In this document: piece after piece, positions 17,231 through 27,359 of the stretch
Layout of the letters: each line of letters begins with the position of its first letter
Numbering within the stretch: the stretch's first letter is position 1
Assembly: GCF_017983445.1 (NCBI RefSeq)
Contig: NZ_JAGOBJ010000003.1
Coordinates: 1 to 64,000 of the forward strand
Origin: Halomonas sp.
GTDB taxonomy: Bacteria > Pseudomonadota > Gammaproteobacteria > Pseudomonadales > Halomonadaceae
Direction: 5' to 3'
DNA length: 64,000 bases
The notes under the pieces: generated by a model
What the model was told of the DNA's origin: nothing
What the model saw: only the letters and a program-made list of their open reading frames with translations
The model's database searches: none
Program-made: the position numbers and the translations under genes

Positions 17231-18745
17231 TTACGCCATGAACAGCCGGTAAGCTGGATTATCACTTTCATGCCAGTAACGGTAGCCAATGGCGTCCAGG
17301 TAATCAGCTACATGCGTCTGATCACTGCTGGGCACTTGCATACCTACCAACACGCGCCCGTAAGCCGCGCCGTGATTGCGGTAATGAAATAGCGATATAT
17401 TCCAGTCATGGGGCAGCTGGGTCAGGAAGTTCATCAGCGCACCCGGGCGCTCTGGGAACTCAAAGCGGTAAAGCTCTTCTTCAAAGTGCTCGCTTGGGCG
17501 GCCACCGCCTAAATGTCGAATATGCAGCTTGGCCAGCTCGTTATCGGTTAAATCTTCTACCTGATAACCGCCCTCACGCAGCTTTTCGATGACTGCTTGA
17601 CGATCTTCACCACCGGGCTTTACCTGAACGCCGACAAAAATATGCGCTTCCGTCGCATCCGCGTAGCGGTAGCTGAACTCGGTAACCATGCGCTTACCCA
17701 AGGTGCGGCAAAACTTTTTGAAGCTGCCGGGTTTTTCGGCAATGGTGACCGCTAAAATAGCTTCACGCTGCTCGCCAAGCTCCGTGCGCTCGGCAATATG
17801 CTGCAGACGATCAAAGTTGGTATTAGCCCCCGAGTTAATACATAAAAGCGTTTCGCCCTCCGCGCCGGTTTGCTGCACATACTTTTTCAGGCCGGCCAGC
17901 GACAGCGCACCGGAGGTCTCGGCAACCGCCCGGGTATCCTCAAAAATATCTTTAACCGCGGCACACATCTCATCGGTATTGACCGTGACCACATCATCGA
18001 CCAGGTCTTTCACCAGCGAGAACGGTACTTCGCCAATTTGCGCGACCGCCACGCCTTCGGCAAATACGCCCACCTGATCGAGTATCACGCGCTTGTTGGC
18101 TTTTAGCGCGGCCTTCAGGCAGGCGCTGTCTTCGGCTTCGACGCCAATGATTTTAATGTCCGGACGCAGATACTTGATGTAGGCCGCCACACCGGCGATT
18201 AGCCCGCCACCGCCCACGGGCACGAAAATAGCGTCCAGGCGTCCGCTATGCTGACGCAGGATTTCCACTCCAATCGTGCCTTGGCCCGCGATCACATCAA
18301 TATCATCAAAGGGCGGAATATAGGTGTAGCCATGCTCTTTGATCAGCTCCTGAGCATGCTCGGCAGCGGCCGCAAACGCGTCGCCTTTGAGCACGACCTT
18401 CGCCCCCCGGGCACGCACGGCCTGGACCTTGATTTCCGGGGTAATACGCGGCATCACGATCACCGCCTTAACGCCCATCAGCTTTGCTGCCATGGCAAGG
18501 CCTTGTGCGTGGTTACCCGCCGAGGCGGCAATTACGCCCTTGGCCTTTTGCTCATCAGAAAGCTGGGCCATTTTGTTATAGGCACCGCGGATCTTGAACG
18601 AGAACACCGGCTGGAGATCTTCGCGCTTAATCAAAATCTGATTGTTAAAGCGACGCGACAAAAAGGGAGCAGGCGAAATCGGGGTCTCACAAGCGGCTTC
18701 GTAAACGTTGGCCTGGAGAATCTTTTTGACGGTAGCTTCAAGCAT
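17231..18745 (-). CDS. ilvA: Threonine ammonia-lyase, biosynthetic
   Basis: IlvA deaminates threonine to 2-oxobutyrate, the first step of isoleucine synthesis, and is feedback inhibited by isoleucine. The 504-residue product has a fold-type II PLP domain (Lys51 in SFKIRGAYN; ASAGNHAQG; the glycine-rich GGGGLIAG phosphate loop) and two C-terminal ACT-like regulatory domains (about 325-405 and 420-500, ILAVTIAEKPGSFKKF and YRFEFPERPGALMNFL). Two ACT-like domains mark the biosynthetic rather than the catabolic type. The start at 18745 matches the family; ATG 18757 adds 4 residues. Divergent from rpiA. Confidence 0.95.
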   Translation of the reverse strand: MLEATVKKILQANVYEAACETPISPAPFLSRRFNNQILIKREDLQPVFSFKIRGAYNKMAQLSDEQKAKGVIAASAGNHAQGLAMAAKLMGVKAVIVMPRITPEIKVQAVRARGAKVVLKGDAFAAAAEHAQELIKEHGYTYIPPFDDIDVIAGQGTIGVEILRQHSGRLDAIFVPVGGGGLIAGVAAYIKYLRPDIKIIGVEAEDSACLKAALKANKRVILDQVGVFAEGVAVAQIGEVPFSLVKDLVDDVVTVNTDEMCAAVKDIFEDTRAVAETSGALSLAGLKKYVQQTGAEGETLLCINSGANTNFDRLQHIAERTELGEQREAILAVTIAEKPGSFKKFCRTLGKRMVTEFSYRYADATEAHIFVGVQVKPGGEDRQAVIEKLREGGYQVEDLTDNELAKLHIRHLGGGRPSEHFEEELYRFEFPERPGALMNFLTQLPHDWNISLFHYRNHGAAYGRVLVGMQVPSSDQTHVADYLDAIGYRYWHESDNPAYRLFMA

Positions 18746-18874
18746 GCAGGTATCCAAAGGGAAAAGCGTGATAGTGATAGCGGTCGTTACAACAGTCGTT
18801 GCAACAAGTGTTAAGACGCAAACAAAGCCTGTATTGGTAGCAGATTACGCCTACCGACGTCTACTGTGTTTCCA

Positions 18875-18903
18875 TCGGCAGTTAGCGCTTTGGCCGGTAT
18901 ACT
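18875..18903 (+). promoter_or_regulatory. Candidate rpiA promoter
   Basis: A TATACT -10 (18898-18903) lies 17 bp from a weak TCGGCA -35 (18875-18880), with a start expected near 18910, 35 nt before rpiA. The -10 is good and the -35 poor, so this may need an activator or be only moderately active. Confidence 0.4.
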
Positions 18904-18943
18904 AGCGCGATAACTCCATCTCCCTGACCTATAAAGGCACCCT

Positions 18944-19615
18944 ATGACGCAAGATGAACTTAAAGCCGCCGTCGCGGACGCGGCCATTAAAGAGATCACC
19001 TCAGGGCTTGAGAAAGATACCGTGCTGGGCATTGGCACTGGCTCGACGGCAAATCTGTTTATTGATCGCCTGGGGCCGCTTCGCGACCGTTTTAAGGGGG
19101 CGGTCGCAAGCTCAGAGGCCAGCGCCAAGCGTCTGCAAGGCTTGGGCATCGAAGTGTTCGAGCTTAACAATGTTGGTACAGTGCCTTTCTATATCGATGG
19201 TGCTGACGAAGTGAATGCTCACTTACATATGATCAAAGGCGGCGGCGCCGCACTTACCCGTGAAAAAATCGTCGCAGCGTGCGCCGAGCGCTTTATCTGC
19301 ATTGCCGATGGCTCAAAGCTTGTGAATATCTTGGGTGACTTTCCTCTGCCCGTCGAAGTAATTCCCATGGCACGCTCCTACGTCGCTCGTGAACTGGTTA
19401 AGCTGGGCGCCGACCCGGTGTATCGTCAGGGCGTGGTCACCGATAACGGCAACCAGATTATCGACTGCTACGATTTTATGATTGAAGATCCGGTCGCCAT
19501 GGAAGCCAGAATCAACGCTATCGTGGGCGTGGTGACCAACGGCCTGTTTGCCGCTCGTGGGGCTGACGTACTGCTGCTGGGTAAAGAAGGCGGCGTCGAG
19601 CGCAGCGTACGCTAA
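18944..19615 (+). CDS. rpiA: Ribose-5-phosphate isomerase A
   Basis: RpiA interconverts ribose-5-phosphate and ribulose-5-phosphate in the pentose phosphate pathway. The 223-residue protein has the family motifs [13 protein letters not shown] (near residue 30), DGADEVN (near 84) and [14 protein letters not shown] (near 94), with the catalytic-type Asp and Lys in these segments, and IADGSK further on. AAAGG precedes the ATG. It pairs divergently with ilvA, as in Pseudomonas and related genera, and its stop overlaps the convergent waaA stop by 3 bp. Confidence 0.96.
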   Translation: MTQDELKAAVADAAIKEITSGLEKDTVLGIGTGSTANLFIDRLGPLRDRFKGAVASSEASAKRLQGLGIEVFELNNVGTVPFYIDGADEVNAHLHMIKGGGAALTREKIVAACAERFICIADGSKLVNILGDFPLPVEVIPMARSYVARELVKLGADPVYRQGVVTDNGNQIIDCYDFMIEDPVAMEARINAIVGVVTNGLFAARGADVLLLGKEGGVERSVR

Positions 19616-20916
19616 GGGCTAGGACGATAAGGGCTAAGCAGCGCCTCAAGGCCATTCAGGGTGCGCGCAAGCGCACCTTGGCTGGCCTTGATAGCCGATT
19701 GACCGGCCTGGCCTTCTTGCAGGCAACGCGCTGGATCAGCGAAGCGGCTGTGTAACGCCTTTACTAAAGCGTCCACATCTTCCACCAGCGTGAGTGCCCC
19801 CGCGGTTTGCAGGGGCTCGACCACATCGGCAAAGTTTTCCACATAGGGGCCGCTGAGAACGGGCTTGCCCAGCGCTGCTGGCTCAAGCACGTTATGCCCG
19901 CCAAGCGGCACCAGGCTGCCACCTACAAACGCCACTCGGCCAGCGCCATAGAGGATGGCAAGCTCACCCAGCGTATCGCCGATATAAACCTGTGTCGCCT
20001 GGGTAACGGGGTCGCCCTGGCTGCGCCGGCTCGTTTCCCATCCTTCCGCCTTACACAGTGCCGCGACCTCATCAAAGCGCTGCGGGTGGCGCGGGGCAAG
20101 CACCAGCAGCGCATCAGGATACTGGTGTAGCAACTGCCGATGCGCTTCAAGCAGCAGTGCTTCTTCACCATCGCGAGTAGAGCCTGCAACCCACACAGGC
20201 CGTTTCCCCCATTGGGTAAGTAAATGCTCACTTTGCTCTAAAGCGCCTTTTTGTAGATCCATTTCAAACTTTAACGACCCGACCACTGCGGTTTTAGAAG
20301 TCATCGCGCCGAGGGTTTTAAACCGCTCGGCATCGGCGTCGGACTTGGCTGCCAGCCAATCGACATCGGCCAACGTACGGGCCATTAACGCAGCGATTTT
20401 CTGATAGCGTTTAAATGCCCGTGGCGAGAGCCTGCCGTTGACCACGGCAACCGGCACTTTGCGTTGCTGGCAGGCAGAAAGCAGGTTGGGCCATAGTTCG
20501 GTTTCAAACATGATGGCCAGCTTCGGCTTTACCTGACACACAAAGCGTTTGGCCGCGCCGGGGAAATCCAGGGGTAAAAAGCAGTGTGAGAGCCGGTTGT
20601 GATCAGCCTGCGGCTCATTCATCAACGCCTGCGCCTGCTGGGCGCCCGTTGCGGTCATGGTGGACAACAGCAGGCTATGGCGCGGGTAGCGGGCAAGCAG
20701 ACCGTCGATTAGCGGGCGGGCAGCTCGTACCTCACCGACCGACGCACAGTGCAGCCAGATGCGCGGCGGCGCAGGTAGCGCGCCAAGGTGCAAGCCCAGC
20801 CGTTGCCAGCGTGAGTAAGTGGGCACTTGCTCACGCCAGATGCGCCAGCCAATCAACGGAGCAAGCGCATAAAGCGCCGCAGAATAGCCAAGTCGCGGCC
20901 AGTTGATTCGCCCCAT
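19612..20916 (-). CDS. waaA: 3-deoxy-D-manno-octulosonic acid (Kdo) transferase
   Basis: WaaA transfers Kdo from CMP-Kdo to lipid IVA, starting the LPS core at the inner face of the inner membrane. The 434-residue GT30 protein has an N-terminal membrane anchor (about residues 8-25), the [18 protein letters not shown] motif carrying the catalytic-type Glu, [10 protein letters not shown], and a C-terminal CMP-Kdo binding half with [19 protein letters not shown] and [24 protein letters not shown]. Its start overlaps the hldE stop by one base (TAATG). Whether it adds one or two Kdo residues cannot be read from sequence, but a Kdo kinase gene lies nearby. Confidence 0.95.
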   Translation of the reverse strand: MGRINWPRLGYSAALYALAPLIGWRIWREQVPTYSRWQRLGLHLGALPAPPRIWLHCASVGEVRAARPLIDGLLARYPRHSLLLSTMTATGAQQAQALMNEPQADHNRLSHCFLPLDFPGAAKRFVCQVKPKLAIMFETELWPNLLSACQQRKVPVAVVNGRLSPRAFKRYQKIAALMARTLADVDWLAAKSDADAERFKTLGAMTSKTAVVGSLKFEMDLQKGALEQSEHLLTQWGKRPVWVAGSTRDGEEALLLEAHRQLLHQYPDALLVLAPRHPQRFDEVAALCKAEGWETSRRSQGDPVTQATQVYIGDTLGELAILYGAGRVAFVGGSLVPLGGHNVLEPAALGKPVLSGPYVENFADVVEPLQTAGALTLVEDVDALVKALHSRFADPARCLQEGQAGQSAIKASQGALARTLNGLEALLSPYRPSP

Positions 20917-22346
20917 TAGCCTTCGCGGTCCAGAATGGAGCTGATCATTGCGGTAGTCGATACGCCATCTTCAAACCCGAGGACCTTCACCTCTCCCCCA
21001 TTGGCTCGAACGGCTTCTCCTCCCGCAATATCATCAGGATGGTAATCACCGCCCTTGACCAGAATATCGGGCAGAACAGCTTCAATCAGCGCTTGGGGCG
21101 TATCATCGCTAAACGGGACGACCCAATCGACCGCGCCAAGACCTGCCAGCACCTGCATACGCCGATTAAGCGGGTTGATGGGCCGTTTGGGGCCTTTCAG
21201 GCGGCCAATGGACGCATCATCGTTGACCGCGACAATCAAGCGATCCCCCAGGCGCTTGGCCTGCTCCAGGTACGCGACATGGCCCGCATGGAGAATATCA
21301 AAGCAGCCATTGGTCATGACGACCCGCTCGCCGCGCAGTTGAGCGGCACGTACCGCGTCAATCAGCGACGTCTGCTCAATCACGCCGAACTCGGCGAGCT
21401 TATCGCCATGCAGCGCAGTATATAGCTCAGCTACGGATAGCGTAGCGGTGCCGGGCTTGGCGACCACCAAACCGGCTCCCAGATTCGCCAACATCATGGC
21501 TTCCGGCAGGCCGTGACCAGCGGCAAGCGCCAGGCCCATTAACCCTATCACCGTGTCGCCTGCGCCGGTAACATCAAAGACTTCCTGGGCACGCGTAGGC
21601 AGATGAATAGGCGCCAGCCCTTCACGAATCAGGGTCATGCCTTTTTCACTGCGGGTGATTAAAAGCGCCTCCAGCTCAAGTTCGGCACGTAGCGCTTCCC
21701 CACGCTTGGCAAGTTCGGCATCGTTTGCGCATGGGCCTACGACGGCTTCAAATTCCGCCAGGTTGGGGGTAATCAAGCTCGCCCCGCGATATTTGCTGAA
21801 GTCCTGCCCCTTGGGGTCAATCAGCACGCGTTTGCCGTGGGCGCGCGCCTGGGCAATCAGCCGTTCGACCTGATTGAGGGTGCCTTTACCGTAATCAGAC
21901 AGAATCACTACATCGCAGTCCGGCAGGGCCTGCTCGACCTGGGACAGCAGATCATTGGTATCGACGTTATCCAGACGCTGCTCAAAATCCAGGCGCAGTA
22001 ACTGCTGGTTACGGCTCATCACACGCAGCTTGGTAATCGTCGGTATATCGGCACTGCGCTGAAAGTAAGTACTTACATTGGATGTATGCAGCTGGGCTTC
22101 CAGCAGGTTGGCGTTGTCGTCATCCCCCACCACACCCGCCAGTGCTACATGCCCCCCCAGCGAGGCTACGTTGAGGGCTACGTTGGCGGCGCCACCAGGT
22201 CGATCATCCGCATCTTCAACGCGAACCACCGGCACAGGCGCTTCCGGTGAAATGCGCGAGGTGCCGCCGTGCCAGTAGCGGTCGAGCATGACATCGCCAA
22301 CGACCAGTATATGAGCGTGTTCCAGGGCGGTTAAATCAACTTTCAT
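20916..22346 (-). CDS. hldE: Bifunctional heptose-7-phosphate kinase / heptose-1-phosphate adenylyltransferase
   Basis: HldE performs two steps of ADP-L-glycero-D-manno-heptose synthesis. The N-terminal ribokinase-like domain (about 1-325) has [30 protein letters not shown] and the catalytic [11 protein letters not shown]. The C-terminal nucleotidyltransferase domain (about 340-476) has [19 protein letters not shown] with the HxGH signature. The full 476-residue fusion is intact. It overlaps waaA by one base and the upstream GT9 gene by 11 bp, giving a tightly coupled core-synthesis operon. Confidence 0.97.
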   Translation of the reverse strand: MKVDLTALEHAHILVVGDVMLDRYWHGGTSRISPEAPVPVVRVEDADDRPGGAANVALNVASLGGHVALAGVVGDDDNANLLEAQLHTSNVSTYFQRSADIPTITKLRVMSRNQQLLRLDFEQRLDNVDTNDLLSQVEQALPDCDVVILSDYGKGTLNQVERLIAQARAHGKRVLIDPKGQDFSKYRGASLITPNLAEFEAVVGPCANDAELAKRGEALRAELELEALLITRSEKGMTLIREGLAPIHLPTRAQEVFDVTGAGDTVIGLMGLALAAGHGLPEAMMLANLGAGLVVAKPGTATLSVAELYTALHGDKLAEFGVIEQTSLIDAVRAAQLRGERVVMTNGCFDILHAGHVAYLEQAKRLGDRLIVAVNDDASIGRLKGPKRPINPLNRRMQVLAGLGAVDWVVPFSDDTPQALIEAVLPDILVKGGDYHPDDIAGGEAVRANGGEVKVLGFEDGVSTTAMISSILDREG

Positions 22347-23433
22347 GGGTAAGTCCTGCGGCGGTGTCTGGTGCTGTATGAGCTAATAGCACGTCCAGCT
22401 GGGCAATAACGGTATCGGTTTTAATAAGCTGCATCGCATCCTGATGGCGCACCCGCTGCCCCCAGGTCACTTCATCCACCGACTTATGCAGATAGGCGCG
22501 CACGGCGTCGGGGTAGGCATTGACGGCAAAGTCGCGCCAGCAATAAGGCGCTGCTCGCTGAGGATTGGTGGTGGCATAGAGACCCAACGTAGGAGTGCCC
22601 ATGGCATTGGCCATATGCGCCGGGCCGGTATCCGGGGCAATTACCGCTCGCGCCTGGCCAATTAGCGCCAATACGCCTTTCAGCGAGGTGCCACCAATGG
22701 CGTTGATTACGCTATCCGGCTGACACAGCTTTTCTATCTGCTCGCCTATCTCGCGCTCAAGCGAGCTGCTTCCCCCGGTCAAGACGCTTTTTAGACCGTG
22801 GTGGACCCAGGCATGTTCAATGACGCTGGCATAGCCCTCAACCGACCAGTTACGAAAGTTACGCAGACGTGCGTTGCTGCACGGATTGATGACCAGATAT
22901 GGCGACTCGCCGCTGATGACCCGCGCCTCATCAAGGGCTGTGACCGGCACCGGCATGTTCCACTCCAGGCGATCATCGGTCACGCCCAGCAGCCGAGCGA
23001 AATCCATAAAGGATTCCAGTACGTGGGCCTTTGAATGGGGGGCCAGCTGGTACTGGGTGAACCAATGCTGGGCATCCTTGGCGCGGGCCTTGTCATAGCC
23101 TACACGGACATTGGCCTTGAGTCCCAACGACAAAATACTGGCACGGATCGCCTGCTGCATATGCAACAGCACATCAAAGCGCGTATCGGCAAGCTCGCGC
23201 CACAGGGTACGCATGCCAGCAAGCCCGGTCGACTTGTCGTAAACGACAAACTCGACCCCGGAAAGCCCCGCCAGTAAACTGTGCTCCCCCTTGCCGATAA
23301 TCCAGGTAATACGTGCACGGGGCCACTGGCGTTGCAATGCGCGTACCGTTGGCACGAGATTGCACACATCTCCCAGAGCGGAGAGGCGCAAAATGGCAAT
23401 GTGGTTGGGTTCAGCAGGCAACGAGGGCTTCAT
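22336..23433 (-). CDS. Glycosyltransferase family 9 (heptosyltransferase-like)
   Basis: A 365-residue GT9 protein. The N-terminal [23 protein letters not shown] is the family signature (Leu-Ser-Ala-Leu-Gly-Asp). [17 protein letters not shown] and the C-terminal [28 protein letters not shown] complete the GT-B sugar-nucleotide site. The chain is WaaC/heptosyltransferase I-like, but acceptor specificity cannot be assigned. The ATG at 23433 is chosen because upstream residues look unrelated to the family. First gene of the GT9-hldE-waaA operon; its 5' end lies against the divergent Kdo kinase gene. Confidence 0.88.
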   Translation of the reverse strand: MKPSLPAEPNHIAILRLSALGDVCNLVPTVRALQRQWPRARITWIIGKGEHSLLAGLSGVEFVVYDKSTGLAGMRTLWRELADTRFDVLLHMQQAIRASILSLGLKANVRVGYDKARAKDAQHWFTQYQLAPHSKAHVLESFMDFARLLGVTDDRLEWNMPVPVTALDEARVISGESPYLVINPCSNARLRNFRNWSVEGYASVIEHAWVHHGLKSVLTGGSSSLEREIGEQIEKLCQPDSVINAIGGTSLKGVLALIGQARAVIAPDTGPAHMANAMGTPTLGLYATTNPQRAAPYCWRDFAVNAYPDAVRAYLHKSVDEVTWGQRVRHQDAMQLIKTDTVIAQLDVLLAHTAPDTAAGLTHES

Positions 23434-23467
23434 GCGCTTAACGGCACTCCGGCAAGAAAATAGTCTG

Positions 23468-24217
23468 ATGTTACATGATGCAGACAGTTTAAGTGACGCA
23501 CCGGGATCACACAAAATCCAGCCGCGTCTATTTACGGCCGATTACTGGCGCCAGCAAGGCCTGGTGATAGGTGAAGCGCCTGGCCGGGGAAGCAGCCTTT
23601 TTCTACAGGCAACGCCTGGCCAACAGTGGGTACTTCGCCCCTACCGGCGCGGCGGTATGGTCGCCAAGCTCAGTGAAAAACGTTACTTATGGACAGGTGC
23701 CGAGCGTACCCGTGCGTTTCAGGAGCTAAGATTAACCGCGTCGCTTTTTGAGCAGGGCCTGCCGGTGCCCGCACCGATCGCCTGCTGCGTAACGCGCTAC
23801 GGTCTTACTTATGAGGCGGCGCTGATAACGGTGAGAATCCCAGGGGCCCAAGCATTTGCCGCTCTGCTCGCTGACGATAAAGCCGATACCGCACTGCTTA
23901 CGCGAGTAGGTGCAATGATTAAGCGCTTTCACGCTGCAGGGCTTGATCATGTCGATCTTAATGCGCGCAACATACTGGTTGACCCAGGCAATACGCCCTG
24001 GCTAATTGATCTGGACCGCTGCCGCCTGCGCCCGCCAGGCAAGTGGCAAGCCGCTAACCTGGCACGCCTTTCCCGCTCGGTGGCTAAATTCAGCCGCCCG
24101 TCCCAGGTAGCCGACGTGATGGCCTGCATTCATGAAGGCTATGTTAATAAAAACTGTGCTAATAAAAACGACGTTCATACATACGATGTTCCTAAAAACG
24201 ATGCTCATAAAAACTAG
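23468..24217 (+). CDS. kdkA: 3-deoxy-D-manno-octulosonic acid kinase (KdkA-like)
   Basis: KdkA phosphorylates Kdo in the LPS inner core. The product has the WaaP/Kdo-kinase fold: the VIGEAPGRGSSLFLQ nucleotide loop, the VLRPYRRGGMVAKL lysine region, ERTRAFQELRL, the catalytic loop DHVDLNARNILVD and the metal loop WLIDLDRC. With the start at 23468 it is 249 residues, close to Haemophilus KdkA. An ATG at 23432 (behind GAGG) would add 12 residues. The extreme C-terminus carries an unusual repeat (separate entry). Divergent from the GT9-hldE-waaA operon and convergent with a GT4 gene (4-bp overlap). Confidence 0.87.
   Translation: MLHDADSLSDAPGSHKIQPRLFTADYWRQQGLVIGEAPGRGSSLFLQATPGQQWVLRPYRRGGMVAKLSEKRYLWTGAERTRAFQELRLTASLFEQGLPVPAPIACCVTRYGLTYEAALITVRIPGAQAFAALLADDKADTALLTRVGAMIKRFHAAGLDHVDLNARNILVDPGNTPWLIDLDRCRLRPPGKWQAANLARLSRSVAKFSRPSQVADVMACIHEGYVNKNCANKNDVHTYDVPKNDAHKN
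24143..24217 (+). repeat. Five-copy 15-bp tandem repeat encoding the kdkA C-terminus
   Basis: Five degenerate 15-bp units run head to tail and end exactly with the kdkA stop codon. They encode VNKNC, ANKND, VHTYD, VPKND and AHKN-stop. The unit consensus is G(T/C)T-N-AT/CT-AAAAAC-GAT. Copies 1, 2, 4 and 5 share AAAAAC. The composition is far more A-rich than the flanking coding sequence. Confidence 0.85.
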
Positions 24218-25332
24218 GCAGAAGCACTGTAAGCCTCAATTAAGCGCTTAACGTGCTGCTTGTTGCTGAAGAGCTGCTCGACGCGCTGCCGGGCAGCTTT
24301 GCCCATGCTTTGGCGCTCGGCGTTATTACGTACTATGGCATCCATCGCGGCGCGCCATGCGCTAATATCGTGAGGACCTACTAATACACCTGAAGTGCTA
24401 TCGACCAACTCTGGCAGCGAGCCGGTATTCGACCCAATAATCGGCATACCACACGCCATTGACTCAATAATCGTCAGGCCAAAGGCTTCGTTTTCTGAGG
24501 GAATACACACTAGATCGAGCACCGGCAGTATGTCGGTTAAATCGTTACGGTGACCCAGGAACGTAATCTTGTCTTCCAGCGCGGTACCCACAATCAGCGC
24601 CTGTAAACCCTGATAAAAGCTTTCCACACCGCCTGAATCGTAATCGGTGCCACCGATAGAGAGCGCATAGAAATTCAGCTCAGGATCAAGCTCAAGCAGC
24701 GCTTTCACCCAGATATCCTGGCCCTTCCCTGGCGTTACGCGCCCAGGCAACCCAATTACGACCGCTTCACGAGGAATGCCCAGCGCATCGCGCTTGGTGC
24801 GAATGGCGTCCAGATCATAACAAGGCTGGTACTTATTGGTATCGACACCATGGGGCAGGCAGATAACCTGTTCACGGGCGACGGGCAGATTGCTGACATT
24901 ACGCTGGTAAGTCGCCTGGCTAATGGATAAAACACGATCCACTTTGCCGTAAGCAAACCGGTGGTAAGGGTTCTTCTTCGGTCGCTGCCCACCGACATGA
25001 TCGGTATAAAGCACTCTTAAGCCAGGCATCAAACACTTTAATAACGAGCTTAATCTTAAGTCACTCGACTTATGGCAATGAACAACGCGGACGCCTTCCT
25101 GTATTAGCCAACGACGAAGGCTGATGACATGCGCCAGCGCGCTTGCATTACTTTTAAAGGCTGTATACGGCACATTATTTTGCTGCATATACGCTTCCAC
25201 CTTGGTGTTTTCAAGGCAGATCCCGATGACCTCCCAGCCCTCTTCTTTCAAGTCACCCATCACACGATCAACATACAGCTCCATCCCGCCTTTGCCGTCA
25301 GACATACATAGTTGCAGCACTTTATTTGCCAT
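24214..25332 (-). CDS. Glycosyltransferase family 4 (LPS core)
   Basis: A 372-residue GT-B enzyme. The N-terminus has VLQLCMSDGKGGMELYVDRV. The C-terminal GT4 domain shows IGLPGRVTPGKGQDIWVKAL, ITFLGHRNDLTDILPVLDLVCIPS and the nucleotide-sugar EX7E motif ENEAFGLTIIESMACGMPIIGS. Acceptor and donor cannot be inferred. The ATG at 25332 follows AGGTGAGG and is preferred to 25356. It sits alone on the minus strand among LPS core genes, with its stop overlapping kdkA by 4 bp, so a role in outer-core assembly is likely by context only. Confidence 0.85.
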   Translation of the reverse strand: MANKVLQLCMSDGKGGMELYVDRVMGDLKEEGWEVIGICLENTKVEAYMQQNNVPYTAFKSNASALAHVISLRRWLIQEGVRVVHCHKSSDLRLSSLLKCLMPGLRVLYTDHVGGQRPKKNPYHRFAYGKVDRVLSISQATYQRNVSNLPVAREQVICLPHGVDTNKYQPCYDLDAIRTKRDALGIPREAVVIGLPGRVTPGKGQDIWVKALLELDPELNFYALSIGGTDYDSGGVESFYQGLQALIVGTALEDKITFLGHRNDLTDILPVLDLVCIPSENEAFGLTIIESMACGMPIIGSNTGSLPELVDSTSGVLVGPHDISAWRAAMDAIVRNNAERQSMGKAARQRVEQLFSNKQHVKRLIEAYSASA

Positions 25333-25416
25333 CACCTCACCTACCCGGCTACGCACCGTTAAACAATGAATACAATCTCTTGTAGTATACAGGCTGCAAT
25401 TAACGGGGCTTGAACC

Positions 25417-26472
25417 ATGGCGAAGAAATTGCTCGTTGTTCGCAACGACAAAATCGGTGACTTTATGCTGGCATGGCCGGCGCTGGCATGCTTAAAAAGC
25501 GCATCGCCTACCCCGCACATTACGGTATTGGTGCCCGCTTACACTGCACCACTGGCCAATGTCTGCCCGTGGATCGACGAGGTCATTATTGACCCGGGGC
25601 GCCAGGCTGACGCTGCGGCTCAAAAAGCCTTGCTTGACGAGGTCAAAGCCGCCCGATTTGATGCGCTGCTAACGCTTTTCTCAACCCCGCGTATTGGCCT
25701 GTTGGGCTGGCGGGCGGGAATACCGCTGCGCGTCGCACCGGCTACCAAGTGGGCACAGCTGTTTTATAACGCGCGAATACGCCAGCGCCGCTCTCGATCG
25801 GCAAAGCCTGAGTACCAGTACAACGTGGATTTGGCCTGCGAACTGCTGGCAAGGCTTTCGCTTAAGCTTGCAGCACTCCCTTCGCCACCCTTCTGGCCGC
25901 TAAGCGATACACATCGCCAACGGCAAGCGTTGCTCGAGACTACGCGGGAAACTAACCAAGAAGCTGGCGGCCCCATCGTTGTCGTGCATCCGGGTAACGG
26001 CGGCTCGGCGGTTAATCTCTCGCTTGATCAGTACGCGGCGCTTATTGCGCTCATCAATCAGACGACTGATGATGTTAGCTGGCTAATAAGCGCAGGGCCT
26101 AGTGAAGACGCCCATGCCGAGGCGCTGGTCGATCAGCTAGCTCAGACAGGCATTACTGCCAGACGCCTGCCCGCTAGCCAAAATGTGGCTGATTTTGCTC
26201 TTCAGCTTGCCGGCGCCGATATGTTGATCGCGGGCTCAACCGGCCCGCTGCATATTGCAGGCTGCCTGAACATTGCCACTGCAGGATTTTACCCCGCCAA
26301 ACGCTCGGCCACGCCGCTGCGCTGGCAAACCTGCAATAGCGCCGAAAAACGCCTGGCGTTCAGTCCACCGGTCGCGGCCGACCAGCAGGATATGGCGGCG
26401 ATTGATATAACATCCGCCGCTCAAGAGATATCAGCGCTTCTCCGGCGTGGACGTGCGGGTGCGAATCCATAG
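25417..26472 (+). CDS. Glycosyltransferase family 9 (heptosyltransferase-like)
   Basis: A 351-residue second GT9 protein, divergent from the GT4 gene. Family features are LLVVRNDKIGDFMLAWPALACLK at the N-terminus, VVHPGNGGSAVNLSLDQYAALI in the middle and MLIAGSTGPLHIAGCLNIATAGFYP near the C-terminus, with Ser-Thr-Gly in place of the usual Asp-Ser/Thr-Gly. Probably adds a heptose or related sugar to the core; the specific linkage is unknown. The last 42 bp overlap the convergent GT2 gene. Confidence 0.85.
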   Translation: MAKKLLVVRNDKIGDFMLAWPALACLKSASPTPHITVLVPAYTAPLANVCPWIDEVIIDPGRQADAAAQKALLDEVKAARFDALLTLFSTPRIGLLGWRAGIPLRVAPATKWAQLFYNARIRQRRSRSAKPEYQYNVDLACELLARLSLKLAALPSPPFWPLSDTHRQRQALLETTRETNQEAGGPIVVVHPGNGGSAVNLSLDQYAALIALINQTTDDVSWLISAGPSEDAHAEALVDQLAQTGITARRLPASQNVADFALQLAGADMLIAGSTGPLHIAGCLNIATAGFYPAKRSATPLRWQTCNSAEKRLAFSPPVAADQQDMAAIDITSAAQEISALLRRGRAGANP

Positions 26473-27195
26473 GTCAGCGTATTTATTAAACGTTGAGTGC
26501 GCCGACAGTAGCGCCAGTAAAAAGCCTTGCTTACCGTCTTTAAAACCGGCCTTTAACAGATACATTTTGATAAAGCAGGCAAGCCCATGGATAAAGCCGC
26601 TACCCAGAGTCGCTGTTTTGCCCTGTGCGGCCCGCTGCTCTGACCACGCCTGGGCGTAGTGAGCCGATTTTTCCAGATAGTGGCGCAAATCGCGATAGGT
26701 ATAGTGAAGCAGGTCCCCCGAAAGCCGCTTAACGCTCAGGCTCTCAGGCACTACCAACTTTTCATGCACAAGGGCTGCGTTGTAGGAAGCCTGCCCCCTG
26801 GGATAGAGGCGCAGCACTCGGTCCGGGTACCAGCCTGAATGACGGATAAAGCGCCCAAAGCACCAGGATAGACGGCTGGCACTGTAAACGGCTGGCGGCT
26901 GTTGAACCGCCTTGAGAATGCTGTCGCGCAGTTCTGGCGTCACGCGTTCATCGGCATCGACCATCAACAGCCAATCATGGCGCGCCAACGCCTCTGCCCG
27001 CTGACGTTGTATGCCAAACCCCTGCCAGTCGGTATTAACAATGACGTTGTCCGTATACTCACGCGCAATCGCACAGGTTTCATCCTGACTGCCCGCATCC
27101 AGCACGACAATCTCATCAGCCCAGGTCAGCGTATCCAGACACTCACGTAAATGATGTGCCTCATTTTTAACAATTAAAACGGCAGAAATTGGCAC
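26431..27195 (-). CDS. Glycosyltransferase family 2 (WaaE/KdtX-like)
   Basis: A 254-residue GT-A enzyme with the family 2 fold: ISAVLIVKNEAHHLRECLDTL, WADEIVVLDAGSQDETCAIA (first Asp cluster) and HDWLLMVDADERVTPEL (the DxD-type metal site VDADE). The C-terminal portion, with DRVLRLYPRG and VHEKLVV, resembles WaaE/KdtX-type beta-1,4-glucosyltransferases acting on heptose I. The precise donor is an inference. Its 3' end overlaps the convergent GT9 gene by 42 bp; it is divergent from the OpgB-like gene. Confidence 0.85.
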   Translation of the reverse strand: MPISAVLIVKNEAHHLRECLDTLTWADEIVVLDAGSQDETCAIAREYTDNVIVNTDWQGFGIQRQRAEALARHDWLLMVDADERVTPELRDSILKAVQQPPAVYSASRLSWCFGRFIRHSGWYPDRVLRLYPRGQASYNAALVHEKLVVPESLSVKRLSGDLLHYTYRDLRHYLEKSAHYAQAWSEQRAAQGKTATLGSGFIHGLACFIKMYLLKAGFKDGKQGFLLALLSAHSTFNKYADLWIRTRTSTPEKR

Positions 27196-27359
27196 GGATC
27201 ACCTTCGCCAGTCAGGGTTAATAAACGCGCAGAGCCGCGCATTTTCCATGGGTGCCTCAATATGAATGCTAGCACGCCCATAACAATATGAATTGCGCAT
27301 TACGATAACAACATTTGGTAAGCTTAGAGACTCACTTTGGGATATCGAAGGGATACGGC

